From Candidatus Zixiibacteriota bacterium (GTDB taxonomy: Bacteria; Zixibacteria; MSB-5A5; GN15; PGXB01), in contig JAFGAL010000024.1 in assembly GCA_016933695.1 (NCBI GenBank), forward strand, positions 1 to 64,000: a stretch of 64,000 nt of DNA. The letters run 5' to 3'. The position numbers were made by a program, and so were the translations under genes. The stretch's first letter is position 1. Each line of letters starts with the position of its first letter. A model generated the notes under the pieces. It was not told where the DNA came from and did not search any database. It saw nothing but the letters and a program-made list of their open reading frames with translations. Positions 43,726-54,033 of this stretch are shown here, piece after piece.

Positions 43726-46700
43726 ATGAAGCGTATCGTGGTGCTGTGCGTGTGTTGTTTCTGTTTGTGTGCAATTCCCGTCACCCTGTCAGCCTTTGTC
43801 CATGGTCCATCACTTTCGGGGGAAGGGACTTCCGCATCGGGTCGCCTGATTGTCAAGATCGACGGCAACGCCACGACCGCCATCTCTCATGACAAGTCCC
43901 ATGCCGTCGCCGTCGGCATTGCCGATTTCGATACGGTCAATCGCAAATATGGAATTCGTCGCCAGGAATACCTGTATCCGGCGAAGGCGACCGCCTATCA
44001 TCCCGAGGCACTTCGCAATGTGTTTGTTGTCGAGGTTCCCTCCGGTGTGAATGCGGATGATCTGAAAAACGCCTATCTCAAACTGCCAGATGTGGTGTAT
44101 GTCGAATTCGACGCCGTTGCGGAGTTGTACGACACTCCCAATGATCCTTACTTTGCGCAACAGTGGGGTCTGCACAATACCGGGCAGGAACATTACCACG
44201 TGTTTCGATACGAAGATTGCGGCAATGATGTTCCGGGCGTGGATACCGGCACGGTCGATGTCGATATCGATGCCTGGGAAGTATACAACAACCCGCCCGA
44301 TCAAACGGTCACGACGGTCGTGGCCATAATCGATACCGGCGTGGATATGGATCATCCCGATTTGAACGGTAGAATCTGGAGCAATCCGGCGGAAATCTCG
44401 GGCAACGGTGTCGATGACGATCATAATGGCTATATCGATGACGTGCACGGGTGGGATTTTTGCAGTACCGATGAAGTGTACGATTTCGGCGAGGATAACG
44501 ATCCCACCGATGAGTATGGTCATGGGACGCATTGTGCGGGGATCGTGGCGGCGGTCGGTGATAACAATCTGGGAATCGCGGGTGTCGTGGACGACTGCCG
44601 CATCATGCCGTTGAAATTTTCTCCGGTGATGCTGTCGTCGCTGGCCGCGCGTGCGATCGTCTACGCCGCGGACAACGGTGCGGATGTTATCAGCATGAGC
44701 TGGGGATATCCCTGGCAGGTGCAGGTGCTTGATGATGCCCTGGCGTACGCCCGCACCAGGGGCATGATCCTGGTGGCGGCGTCGGGCAACGACGGCGAGG
44801 AGGTCGCCAATTATCCGGCCGCGTCTCCGGGCGTGATCACCGTTGCGGCGGGCAATAGCGACGGGTATATCACGAGTTTTTCGACATTTGATAATCATGT
44901 CAATATCACCGCACCGGGTCAGTCGATTCTTTCACTTCGCGCCGACGCCACGGATATGTACGCTCCCTGCGAGGAGGGGGTACATGTGATCGGTGATCAG
45001 TATATTCTGGCATCGGGAACCAGTATGGCCTGTCCGTACGTGGCCGGTATTGCGGCTTACCTGCGTGCCGAGTCGCCGGGGCTGGTGCCGGACGTTCTGG
45101 AGAATATTCTGTATACCACGGCAGTCGATGTTGTCGATCCCTATGACACCGGCGGCGATTATCCGGGATGGGACAAATACAGCGGTTTTGGCTGGGCGAA
45201 TTTACACGATGCGTTGGCCGTTGTTCCCGAAAAGCGCGCGAAAATCATCGCGCCGCTTTCAAATGCCATTGTCTGCGGAACCGTTACCGTTACCGGAACA
45301 GCCGACGGTGCGGATTTTTCATCGTATACACTGGAATATGGCGAAGGGGCGACCCCGACCACCTGGACGCCGATTGCAACCTCAGGAACGCCGGTGACCG
45401 ACGGTATTCTGGGACAGTGGCATACCGGCAGTCGCAACGGACGGTACAGCATCAGACTCAGGGTCGGAACCGAAAATGTCGCACGGGTGACAGTGTCCGT
45501 TTGCAATGGCACCATCGTTGAAATTACCAATCCGCACGAAGATGCCATTGTGGTGTCGTCGACCGAGATCCTGGGGACCGCCTGCGCGCCGAATTTTGTC
45601 GGTTATGACGTGGAGTCCGCACCGCTGTCCGATCCGGATGACTGGACGACACTGGTCGAATCGAGTATTCCCGTGTTTTCGGATAAAATGCATGTCTGGA
45701 ATACCGGTGTGCTGGATGACGGTCAGTACTTATTGCGGCTGTCGCTGTATTCATCATCGGGATTGGAAAAGGCGGATACGGTGCAGGTATCCGTGCAATC
45801 GATTTTCTCGACCGGCAATGCCTGGAAATTGCACTTTGACACATCGGTTGCGGTGACGGCGAATTACGGTGATTTCAACGGGGATGGCATAAATGAAGTC
45901 GTGGTCGGCACTGAAGACAGCCTGTATTTCGTTGCCGTCGACGGCACGCCGTTGATCGACGAATGGCGGTCGGTCCCGGCGTATGATTTTCGGATTCCGG
46001 TGGCGGTGGGAAATCTGGACGGAGATGCTATCGAGGATCTGGTGGCCATCGGCGCCTGGGGCGGTGCGCCGCATGCCACGTTGTTCGGATTCCGATCGGC
46101 CGACACCAATTATGCCATCAATCTGCCGATGGGGCCGATTTTCGAATCGCTCGACGGCGGTTCCACCAAGTACTATCCGAGACTGCTTCTTGAAGATATC
46201 GACAATGACGGCCTGGACGAGATTATATACTATACCGGGGCGCGGGCAAGCACCCAGGCGCACTGGTTTGTGTATAATCCGGACGGAACATTCGCGCATC
46301 AAATCGCCGAACCGTCACTTCTGTTCCCCGGATGTCAGTATGCCGATCTGGACGGCGACAATATCGATGAATTGTACACGGCCAGTGATTATCAGCTGTA
46401 CCGCTGTACCCAGAGCGGATTGTTTTTATCGGCCTATCAATGGCCGGGTTTGGAATCGGGGGCTTTCAAGTGTGAAAACATATCGGCAATCGATATCGAT
46501 GCCGACAGTAAACAGGAATTGATCGTTCTGGGATCATATGACAACAGCATCGGCGATTTTTGGATATTCGCCTTCGATGAAAATCTAACGCTCAAACCGG
46601 GCTGGCCGCACAACACCGGAATCGACAATTACGTGCTGGCATCGTCTCCGATCTTTGCCGATATCGACACCGACGGCAGTCTGGAGTATTTCATTACGAT

Positions 46701-47394
46701 GTGGGAACTGGCGTACTCCCAGGTGTATGCCTGGCATATCGACGGGGCGGCGTATACCGGTGACTCTTCCACCGCGATTTTCGCCACGTCACCCAATCCG
46801 GCCAAGATTCACGCGCCGGTGCTTTCGGATATGAACGATGACGGACTGCCCGACGTGGTGGTTTGTCTCGGACCGGACATTTTTTACACGTACAACGTGG
46901 AGCGCATTCTCGCATGGGACATCAACGGCGACGTGCTGTCCGGTTGGCCGATGGTGGTCAATCCCGACATCGTGCAACCCGGGAATTTCAGTTGGCACTC
47001 CCCGGTGATCGGAGATATCAACAAGGACGGCTATGTCGATATGGTCGTGACGACAATCATGAACGATCTGGTTTTCTTGAATTTCGAGGGAATGCATTAT
47101 CGTCCGGGGGCATGTCCGGTCCCGACCTGGCGATACAACCGTCGCATGAACAACATCGGCCCGGTGCGAAGCGCCGGGATGGTGTGCGGCGATGCCGACT
47201 CCGATGGGTATGTGAATTTGCTCGATATTCTGTTTTTAATTTCGTTTTTGTATGGTAATCCGCCCGGTCCCACACCCGATCCGGTCGCGGCGGGCGACGC
47301 CAATGCCGATGGCGCGATAAATCTCTTGGACGTGTTGCATCTGGTCAATTTCCTGTATAATTCTCCTCCCGGGCCGGAGCCGATCTGTCCCTGA
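43726..47394 (+). CDS. Secreted subtilisin (S8) with beta-sandwich, FG-GAP repeat and dockerin
   Basis: The 1222-residue precursor has a signal peptide ending near SAFV and a propeptide (LIVKIDGNATTAIS..., VFVVEVPSGVNADDL). The S8 catalytic triad is intact: Asp203 (IIDTGVDMDHPDL), His266 (GHGTHCAG), and Ser433 (GTSMACPYVAG). Two bacterial Ig-like domains follow (about residues 505-690). A long FG-GAP/VCBS-like propeller with calcium-type DxDxDG loops (DFNGDGINEVVVG, DIDTDGSLEYF) fills about residues 700-1145. Paired dockerin-like repeats end PGPEPICP. It is probably an extracellular protein-degrading enzyme attached to a cohesin-bearing partner. Confidence 0.92.
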   Translation: MKRIVVLCVCCFCLCAIPVTLSAFVHGPSLSGEGTSASGRLIVKIDGNATTAISHDKSHAVAVGIADFDTVNRKYGIRRQEYLYPAKATAYHPEALRNVFVVEVPSGVNADDLKNAYLKLPDVVYVEFDAVAELYDTPNDPYFAQQWGLHNTGQEHYHVFRYEDCGNDVPGVDTGTVDVDIDAWEVYNNPPDQTVTTVVAIIDTGVDMDHPDLNGRIWSNPAEISGNGVDDDHNGYIDDVHGWDFCSTDEVYDFGEDNDPTDEYGHGTHCAGIVAAVGDNNLGIAGVVDDCRIMPLKFSPVMLSSLAARAIVYAADNGADVISMSWGYPWQVQVLDDALAYARTRGMILVAASGNDGEEVANYPAASPGVITVAAGNSDGYITSFSTFDNHVNITAPGQSILSLRADATDMYAPCEEGVHVIGDQYILASGTSMACPYVAGIAAYLRAESPGLVPDVLENILYTTAVDVVDPYDTGGDYPGWDKYSGFGWANLHDALAVVPEKRAKIIAPLSNAIVCGTVTVTGTADGADFSSYTLEYGEGATPTTWTPIATSGTPVTDGILGQWHTGSRNGRYSIRLRVGTENVARVTVSVCNGTIVEITNPHEDAIVVSSTEILGTACAPNFVGYDVESAPLSDPDDWTTLVESSIPVFSDKMHVWNTGVLDDGQYLLRLSLYSSSGLEKADTVQVSVQSIFSTGNAWKLHFDTSVAVTANYGDFNGDGINEVVVGTEDSLYFVAVDGTPLIDEWRSVPAYDFRIPVAVGNLDGDAIEDLVAIGAWGGAPHATLFGFRSADTNYAINLPMGPIFESLDGGSTKYYPRLLLEDIDNDGLDEIIYYTGARASTQAHWFVYNPDGTFAHQIAEPSLLFPGCQYADLDGDNIDELYTASDYQLYRCTQSGLFLSAYQWPGLESGAFKCENISAIDIDADSKQELIVLGSYDNSIGDFWIFAFDENLTLKPGWPHNTGIDNYVLASSPIFADIDTDGSLEYFITMWELAYSQVYAWHIDGAAYTGDSSTAIFATSPNPAKIHAPVLSDMNDDGLPDVVVCLGPDIFYTYNVERILAWDINGDVLSGWPMVVNPDIVQPGNFSWHSPVIGDINKDGYVDMVVTTIMNDLVFLNFEGMHYRPGACPVPTWRYNRRMNNIGPVRSAGMVCGDADSDGYVNLLDILFLISFLYGNPPGPTPDPVAAGDANADGAINLLDVLHLVNFLYNSPPGPEPICP

Positions 47395-47426
47395 TTGTCT
47401 TGGGTTCAGATACTTGCAGGTTTATC

Positions 47427-47455
47427 TTGCCCTAAACGGCCAAAGGGCATATATT
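47427..47455 (+). promoter_or_regulatory. Promoter of the phosphatase-kinase operon
   Basis: TTGCCC (47427-47432), a 17-base spacer and TATATT (47450-47455) are present. The leader would be about 110 bases. TTGCCCT and AAGGGCA in the same stretch also form a small inverted repeat. Confidence 0.55.
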
Positions 47456-47573
47456 CGGCAGGTTACCTGCGCCTATCGTGATTACAGCTTTGCGTTTTCG
47501 GTAACAGCGTAGCGGATGGTATCGACCAATGCCGTGTTAGGGACAGTATCCGTAAAAACACCACGAGGATACC

Positions 47574-49229
47574 GTGTATAAGCTGGTTGGCACCGACGGG
47601 GATCGACTGTATGTCTGGATGCTGAACCCCGGGGAATACCATATCGGGCGAGGCTCCGGCAGTGACTTCTGCATTCCGCATCGGACCGTCTCACGCAATC
47701 ATGCGCAAATCCGGGTGGCCGGCGATGATAGTATCCGGCTGACAGATCTTGGCAGTCACAACGGGACTTTTATCAATGGCAAGCGCCTGAACGGCGCGGT
47801 CGACCTTCATGCGAATGATGTCGTCCTGTTCGGGCAGACGGAGTTCAAAATCGCCGTGGCCGAGCAACACGATCCGTCGACTCCCGTCATGCCGAAAACG
47901 ATTCTGGCGAGTCAGGATCCGCTGAAATCGGTGTATCTGTCGATCAATGAAGCGCTCAAGCCGCTTCCCAAAAAGGCCACCGATTTGCCGGGACTTCTTC
48001 CGGCAGTGTTTGAGATGGCCAAGACGCAGGATTTCACCGAACCGCAGGAAACGATGTTGCACCACGCGCTGGAGAAAATCGCCACGGTGGTACCTTCGGA
48101 GCGTCTGGCGATCTTATTCGTTTCCGATGACGGCACGGACATCTATACCGCCGCAAGTCATATTCCCGACGGTCGTGATCCCGGTGAACTGGTGTTGTCC
48201 CGGACCATTGTCAATGAAATCATCACCAATAAAACGTCGATATTGATCAGCGATCCCAAGGACGACCCGCGTTTTGCCGAACAGAAGTCGATTATCATGT
48301 CGGCGCTGAAATCGGCGATCGCCGTTCCGCTGTTCGATGAAAACAAGGTGCTGGGGATTTTATATATCGACACGACCAACCCATTGCATCGATACAACGA
48401 CGACTATCTGCGGGTGCTGGCGACGTTCGGGAACATTATCGCCTCCCGTCTGCTGAATTACGCCCTGTTGCAGGAGCGGGAGTCCAAGCAGGTCATGGAA
48501 GCGGAGCTGTCGCGTGCGGCATCGATTCAGAAAAATCTGCTGGTCTCGAAATTGCCGGATGTGGAGGGGTTCGCGATATACGCGCTATTGGAGCAGTCCC
48601 GATCGGTTGGAGGGGATCTGTACGATTTCAAGGTGCTGCCGGACGGGCGGCTGTTGTTCGTGCTGGCGGATGTCAGCGGCAAGGGATTGGGGGCGGCGCT
48701 GTTAACATCAAATATCCTGGCATCATTTCGAATATTATATGATCTCCAGGATTTTGATTTATGCGACGCCGTGCGGAAGGTTTCCCTGCAGTTGTTTTAT
48801 AACAGCGATCCGGGGGATTTCGCCACGCTGTTTATCGGTTGTCTTGATCCGGGAACCGGCCGTTTCACATATATCAATGCCGGGCACAACCCGCCGCTGA
48901 TCATTCGTGAGAACGGCGAACTCGAACATTTGGAGGCTACCGGGACGATGATCGGGGCGTTTGATTTCGCCACCTGGGATCAGGCCGCGGCGCAGTTGGA
49001 GGCCGGCGACGTCTTTTTTGTGTTCACCGATGGTGTTACCGAAGCCGACCGTCAAACCGACGAGGATCAATACGGCGAGGAGCGAATGGAGGAATTGGTA
49101 ATAGCGGCCCGTCACGATTGCCCGGCGGAGATCGCCGGGAGCTTGATTAGCGATATCAATGAATTTATGGGTGAGACATCACGATCCGACGACATAACGA
49201 TGCTGATAATAAAAAGGAACAGGTCATGA
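47574..49229 (+). CDS. FHA-GAF-PP2C (SpoIIE-like) serine phosphatase
   Basis: The 551-residue protein starts with GTG behind GAGGA. An N-terminal FHA domain (residues 18-85, GRGSGSDFCI...RNHAQIRV...SHNGTFINGK) binds phosphothreonine. A GAF-type sensor domain spans about residues 150-300 (VVPSERLAILF). The C-terminal third is a PP2C/SpoIIE phosphatase (SVGGDLYDFKVLPDG, DVSGKGLGAALL, NAGHNPPLIIRENG, FFVFTDGVTEA) with its metal Asp residues. Its stop codon overlaps the start of the kinase gene (ATGA), so they are translationally coupled and probably oppose each other. The substrate is unknown. Confidence 0.93.
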   Translation: MYKLVGTDGDRLYVWMLNPGEYHIGRGSGSDFCIPHRTVSRNHAQIRVAGDDSIRLTDLGSHNGTFINGKRLNGAVDLHANDVVLFGQTEFKIAVAEQHDPSTPVMPKTILASQDPLKSVYLSINEALKPLPKKATDLPGLLPAVFEMAKTQDFTEPQETMLHHALEKIATVVPSERLAILFVSDDGTDIYTAASHIPDGRDPGELVLSRTIVNEIITNKTSILISDPKDDPRFAEQKSIIMSALKSAIAVPLFDENKVLGILYIDTTNPLHRYNDDYLRVLATFGNIIASRLLNYALLQERESKQVMEAELSRAASIQKNLLVSKLPDVEGFAIYALLEQSRSVGGDLYDFKVLPDGRLLFVLADVSGKGLGAALLTSNILASFRILYDLQDFDLCDAVRKVSLQLFYNSDPGDFATLFIGCLDPGTGRFTYINAGHNPPLIIRENGELEHLEATGTMIGAFDFATWDQAAAQLEAGDVFFVFTDGVTEADRQTDEDQYGEERMEELVIAARHDCPAEIAGSLISDINEFMGETSRSDDITMLIIKRNRS

Positions 49230-52228
49230 AATTCGAATCCGGGCAAAGCTTCGCGCATTTCAAGATTATTCGCAAGCTGGGCGAAGGCGGCATGGGTGAG
49301 GTTTATCTTGCCGAGGACCAAAAGCTCAACCGCCGGGTTGCCATCAAAATGTTGCAGCCGGAATTTTTTGACAACAAGGAACGTCAGGAACGGTTTACCC
49401 GCGAGGCGCGGACCGCGGCCAAGATCAACCATGCCAATGTCATGGCCATCTATGATATCGATACCGCAACCGATCAGGAAACCGGGCAGGAATTCAGTTA
49501 TATCGTCATGGAGTATATTGAAGGCGAGTCGCTCAGCGACTATTTGGCCAATCGAATGTCGGCAGTAAAGGACCTGTTACGGATCAGCCAGAAAATCGCC
49601 TCGGGATTGGCGGCCGCGCACAAGCTGAATATCGTGCATCGCGATATCAAAACCGACAATATCATGATCGATGAGAACGACGAGCCGAAGATTCTCGATT
49701 TCGGTCTGGCCAAGCCGATCGGCCCGGCGATTTCGGCCGGTTCCGGCGATAATACGAATACCATGTCTCAGGAATTGACCCAGGAGGGCAAAATTCTCGG
49801 GACGGTCACCTATATGTCGCCGGAGCAGGCGCGGGGCGAAGCGGTAGATTCGCGTTCGGATATCTTTTCTGTCGGCATCATGCTGTACAAGATGTTTACC
49901 GGGGAGTTCCCGTTCGACGGCAAGGACCGGGTATCCACGCTGGCCAAGATTCTGGAAAGCCGTCATGTTCCGGTGCGCAAGAAGAACGAAACGCTTCCCG
50001 CGGAGCTTGACCGCATCATCGAAAAATGTCTACAAAAGGATCCCAACGACCGTTATCAGGATACCCGTGATCTGGTGGTCGACCTGCGCAGTCTTCGCCG
50101 GCAGTTTGATAGCGGCATTTCGGATTCCGCGTCGATTGTCACCGGCGAAATGAATGCGATGGCGAAGTCCGGCGGCAAGAAGGGTCGTGGGATGCTGATG
50201 TCGGTATCGGGGGCAATTGTTGTCCTGATCGTTGCCGTGACGATTATTGTCTCGATGATGGGTTCTGATGACGCCGAGGGGGGCCATGTGCTTCATGTCA
50301 AGGAAAACGGTCTGGCGATATTGGGTTTTGAAAACAAAACCGGTGATACCACGTTAAACTGGCTGACGACCGGTTTGCCGGAAATTCTTCTGACCGACCT
50401 GTCCCAGGGCGGGAAAGTTAATCTTATCAGCCGTTCGCGGGTATTGGATTGTCTTGCGGATGCGCCCGAGCATGCATCCGATCTGCCCAGTTATCAGGCC
50501 TGTGTCAAGGCGGCGAAATCGCTTGGGGCGTCGAAAATCCTTTCCGGGACCTTTATCAAGTTCGGCGATAAAATCCGTATCGATGCCCGTCTGGAGGACG
50601 TGGAAACCGGCGACATTATTCTCGGCGAAAAGGTGATCGGCGATAATCCATTCGAACTGGTCGACAGCCTGACCCAGAAGATCGCGCTTTCGCTGAACAT
50701 TCAGGATGCCATGCGAAACAACACGGAGGTGGCCGCCATTACCTCGTCATCCACGGATGCCTACAAGCAGTACATCCTGGGAATGGAAAAATTCAATGTT
50801 CATCTGATGGAAGATGCCATTACGCATTTCGAGAAGGCGATTGCAATCGATTCGACGTTCGCCCTGCCGTACATGCGGATCGGGATGGTGTACAGTTTTC
50901 AGAGTCGGGCCCAGCAGGCGGCGCCGTATTTTATGGCCGCCAAGAAATATGAGAACAAACTTCCGGTGAAGGAGCGCAGTCTGCTGGACATCTATGTCGA
51001 CATCTGGATGAAGCGCAATTACGACGATGCGTTCACCAAAACCAAGGCGTATGTCCGGAATTACCCGGAAGACAAGGAAGCCCGTTCTTTTTACGCCTTA
51101 TTTCTGGATGTGTTTTCGCGGCAGTACGAGGCTGCGCTGGCGCAGCTCGACACGGTTATTATCCTCGATCCGAAATTTCATCTCGGGCATTATTTCTATT
51201 CGGACATTTATGCCAGGCATAACGAGTATCAGAAAGCGATCGCACATGCCGAGCTCCTCAAGCAATACTATCCGGAGTCATTGAATCCCTATATCACGTT
51301 AATGGTTATGTATCGCCGGTTGTCGCGAATCGATGATGCCTTGCGGACGGCGGAGGAATTGCTGGGGCGCGATCCCGGCAATATCAGTGCACTGGATATG
51401 GTCACACGGATCGGCATTATGAAGGATGATTTCGACATGAGTCTCCGGTATAATGAGTTGATTAAAAAATATCACGGTGATGATCCGTATCGCATGATGG
51501 AATATTACAACAACATTGCCAATCTGGATGTCTGGCAGGGGAAGTTCAAACACGCACAGGAGATGGAACATAAGGTTCTGGAACAAACCCTGCTTGCCAA
51601 TGACAGTATGCAGGTGTCCGGTCAGTATCATGAGTTGGCAAAATGGTATGAATTATTTGAGTTGTCCGATAGTGCCCTGTATTATGGAGACTTGTCTTTC
51701 CAATGGGCAACCCCACTTCAAGGCTTCGGTTATCCTTTTTTAATGGTCACTATCGATCCGGCCAGTGCGCCGCAGGCCCGTCCGTTGTTCGACACCAAAC
51801 TGTCGGCATTTCGGAGCATGCTCCCCGAGGAGATGTGGCCGTTAACCGATATCCTGGACAGCCAGTTCACCGCTGTGTGTCAGCAGGATACCGCCGAGGT
51901 TATTCGTTTTTTTGAGATTTTGATTAACGAGCACGATCAGTCGGGAACCGACAACCGGTTTTCGCTCGGCAGATATAAAATCTTGTTCGGGCAGTCTGCC
52001 GAGGGCATCGAGCACTTAAACACCGTCATTTCGGGCGAGAATGAGACCACCAACGCGCTGTATTTTATTCGTTCGCTTTATTATATCGGATTGGCGCAGG
52101 AAGCGCTGGGGCAGACCGCCGATGCGATAGCGAATTATCAGAAAGTGTTACGCTATTGGGATAATGCCGATCTTCCGCTGAAGTTAATAGACGACACGCG
52201 CCGACGGTTGAAGATGTTGACGTCATAA
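49226..52228 (+). CDS. Serine/threonine protein kinase, transmembrane, TPR-containing
   Basis: The 1000-residue protein has an N-terminal Hanks-type kinase (residues 10-290): glycine loop GEGGMGEVY, VAIK lysine, HRDIKTDN catalytic loop, DFGLAKP. A membrane helix is at about residues 328-350. The outer part has a FlgO-like domain (GLAILGFENKTGDTTLNWL) and TPR-like helical repeats to the end. The kinase is thus a receptor-type Ser/Thr kinase (PknB class). It starts on the stop of the phosphatase gene. FlgO-like plus TPR in one kinase is seen in other FCB and acidobacterial proteins; no stimulus is known. Confidence 0.93.
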   Translation: MKFESGQSFAHFKIIRKLGEGGMGEVYLAEDQKLNRRVAIKMLQPEFFDNKERQERFTREARTAAKINHANVMAIYDIDTATDQETGQEFSYIVMEYIEGESLSDYLANRMSAVKDLLRISQKIASGLAAAHKLNIVHRDIKTDNIMIDENDEPKILDFGLAKPIGPAISAGSGDNTNTMSQELTQEGKILGTVTYMSPEQARGEAVDSRSDIFSVGIMLYKMFTGEFPFDGKDRVSTLAKILESRHVPVRKKNETLPAELDRIIEKCLQKDPNDRYQDTRDLVVDLRSLRRQFDSGISDSASIVTGEMNAMAKSGGKKGRGMLMSVSGAIVVLIVAVTIIVSMMGSDDAEGGHVLHVKENGLAILGFENKTGDTTLNWLTTGLPEILLTDLSQGGKVNLISRSRVLDCLADAPEHASDLPSYQACVKAAKSLGASKILSGTFIKFGDKIRIDARLEDVETGDIILGEKVIGDNPFELVDSLTQKIALSLNIQDAMRNNTEVAAITSSSTDAYKQYILGMEKFNVHLMEDAITHFEKAIAIDSTFALPYMRIGMVYSFQSRAQQAAPYFMAAKKYENKLPVKERSLLDIYVDIWMKRNYDDAFTKTKAYVRNYPEDKEARSFYALFLDVFSRQYEAALAQLDTVIILDPKFHLGHYFYSDIYARHNEYQKAIAHAELLKQYYPESLNPYITLMVMYRRLSRIDDALRTAEELLGRDPGNISALDMVTRIGIMKDDFDMSLRYNELIKKYHGDDPYRMMEYYNNIANLDVWQGKFKHAQEMEHKVLEQTLLANDSMQVSGQYHELAKWYELFELSDSALYYGDLSFQWATPLQGFGYPFLMVTIDPASAPQARPLFDTKLSAFRSMLPEEMWPLTDILDSQFTAVCQQDTAEVIRFFEILINEHDQSGTDNRFSLGRYKILFGQSAEGIEHLNTVISGENETTNALYFIRSLYYIGLAQEALGQTADAIANYQKVLRYWDNADLPLKLIDDTRRRLKMLTS

Positions 52229-52274
52229 TGCGGTATCGGAGAGCGGGTATGGGAGATATCGCCGGGCTGTTTGT

Positions 52275-53261
52275 TCAGTTAATGATGTTGTCCCATTTAT
52301 CGCGATGGCGCAGGTCGCGGATTTCCCGGAGAAGGTTTTCAATCGTCACATACTGGTCGAACAGCATCCGGTTGGCTTCCAGCATGATTTCATCGACCGA
52401 ACCGACGTCGATTTCCAAGTAGGCGGCTTCTTCCAGGGTCATACTGAACAGGGTTTTTTCTATTGCCAGAATTTCCCCGGTGGGAATATTGAGATTTCTT
52501 CGCAGGACTTCTTTGTTTACCAGCAGGTCGGAATTCAGGGCATGTTCGGATGATACCGCGAATTTTGAGATCAAATGCGCCAGGCAGACAATCTGGCTGG
52601 TACACAGTTCCTGATTGGCGGTTCCCGGGAGGAAGGTGGAATGGTGGCGACCGACCGCTCTGCTGATGGTATCCGGAAGATTCCAGCGTTCCAGCAGATA
52701 TTGGCCGATCAGGGCATGATTGGTTCCCCAGGCCTCGATTTCGAGTTCCGGCAGGTTTCCCTCACGTTCGGCCTGTTTCCACACCTGAGAAAACCGGTCC
52801 GGGACGGCGTGTTCCAGAATCAGCAGGCCGAGATCATGAAGCAGTCCCGCAACAAAGGCTTCTTCGGAATGGCGGTATCCGGCCTTTTCCGCGATCATGC
52901 GGGCGGCGATAGCCACTTCCAGCGAATGCCGCCAGAACCGCACCCGATCCAGACAGGAGTTCCAGTTATCGGTCATACGGTAAACGGATGATGTCAGCGC
53001 CAGTGCCATTACCTGGCGCATCCCGATCGTTTGCACGGCCTGTCTGACCGAGCCGATTTCGCGCATCATTCCGTAATACGGGGAATTGACCATCCGCAGG
53101 ACTTTGGCGGTCATGGAAGGGTCGTGCTGAAGCACCTCGGCGAGATCGCGGGTCGAGGCCTTTTCATCGCGGGCCACCCGGAGCACTTCCACCATGGTCT
53201 GGGGCAATGATGACAACTGGGGATTATCGTCGAGGACATCTTGAACAAACTGTGTAATCAT
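52275..53261 (-). CDS. HDOD-domain signalling protein
   Basis: The 328-residue protein is a single HDOD domain. LPQTMVEVLRVARDEKAS, LAEVLQHDPSMTAKVLRMVNSPYYG, AVQTIGMRQVMALAL, and AFVAGLLHDLGLLILEHAV with a partial HD motif, match PF08668. HDOD is a degenerate HD domain found in bacterial signalling, and known members act in chemotaxis, c-di-GMP or stress pathways, often through protein contacts. Its stop is about 45 bases from the convergent kinase gene. GGAAG precedes the ATG. No output domain is present. Confidence 0.9.
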   Translation of the reverse strand: MITQFVQDVLDDNPQLSSLPQTMVEVLRVARDEKASTRDLAEVLQHDPSMTAKVLRMVNSPYYGMMREIGSVRQAVQTIGMRQVMALALTSSVYRMTDNWNSCLDRVRFWRHSLEVAIAARMIAEKAGYRHSEEAFVAGLLHDLGLLILEHAVPDRFSQVWKQAEREGNLPELEIEAWGTNHALIGQYLLERWNLPDTISRAVGRHHSTFLPGTANQELCTSQIVCLAHLISKFAVSSEHALNSDLLVNKEVLRRNLNIPTGEILAIEKTLFSMTLEEAAYLEIDVGSVDEIMLEANRMLFDQYVTIENLLREIRDLRHRDKWDNIIN

Positions 53262-53334
53262 GCCTTTTCTTCCTTTTTTTCTAATTTTCGGACAATTCCG
53301 CTCCGGCTTTAGGCAAGAAGCCTGCCGGGAGTTG

Positions 53335-54033
53335 TCATTTGGGCGTCCGGTGTCTGATTAGGCCGTTGTATTGCGGGCAGATACTGCGGCAGACCGAACA
53401 GGTTTTAAGCGGATATCCCTTCGGTGTGACGAAATTGGATTTCGGACGGCAAAGTTGTTGGTTGACCGTGAAACCGTCGAGCGCCCCAACCGGGCAGGCA
53501 TCGATACATAACGAGCAATCGGCAGGGCAGGCATCATATTCCGCCAATGGGTCGCCGTCCAGCGATCGGTCGACCAGTACCGCGCCCAGTTGTATCATGT
53601 TGCCGTAGGTATCGTTTATCAGCAGGGTGTTATCGCCGAGCACGCCCAGTCCGGCCAGGTACCCGGCGTGGCGGAGTGACAAAATGGCGCGGCCGTATTG
53701 GCGGTCGGGCTCCCAGTACAGATAGGGATCGTCGGAGGGAATAATGACGACACGCATCCCGCTATCCTCCAAACGACGTGCAATGTCGATTGTCAACAGG
53801 TCAACTTCATGAGTGATGACGTCATTGACATGCGTGTACGGGACGCAATTGTCGATGAACAGCGAATGAACGGGTAGTCGCCTGGCGAAGACGATCACCG
53901 ACTTGCAATCGGGGAAGATATCGGTTGGACGAAATCCCGGCGGGGCATCGGCAAATCGATCCACCGGTGTGATGCCGCAAAGGTCCGCCCCGGCCTGAAA
54001 AACGAGGCTTTTACTGTTTTGGGTCTCGGTCAT
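53335..54033 (-). CDS. Short QueG-like 4Fe-4S protein
   Basis: The 232-residue protein resembles epoxyqueuosine reductase (QueG) in AGYLAGLGVLGDNTLLINDTYGNMIQLG and in the cluster binding sites CPADCSLCIDACP (residues about 172-184) and CSVCRSICP. Each looks like one 4Fe-4S site. QueG itself is about 350 residues, with a cobalamin region and a HEAT-like tail; this protein is shorter and lacks those. It may be a reductive dehalogenase-like or QueG-like electron carrier. GGGAGT lies before ATG. No queuosine gene is nearby. Confidence 0.8.
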   Translation of the reverse strand: MTETQNSKSLVFQAGADLCGITPVDRFADAPPGFRPTDIFPDCKSVIVFARRLPVHSLFIDNCVPYTHVNDVITHEVDLLTIDIARRLEDSGMRVVIIPSDDPYLYWEPDRQYGRAILSLRHAGYLAGLGVLGDNTLLINDTYGNMIQLGAVLVDRSLDGDPLAEYDACPADCSLCIDACPVGALDGFTVNQQLCRPKSNFVTPKGYPLKTCSVCRSICPQYNGLIRHRTPK

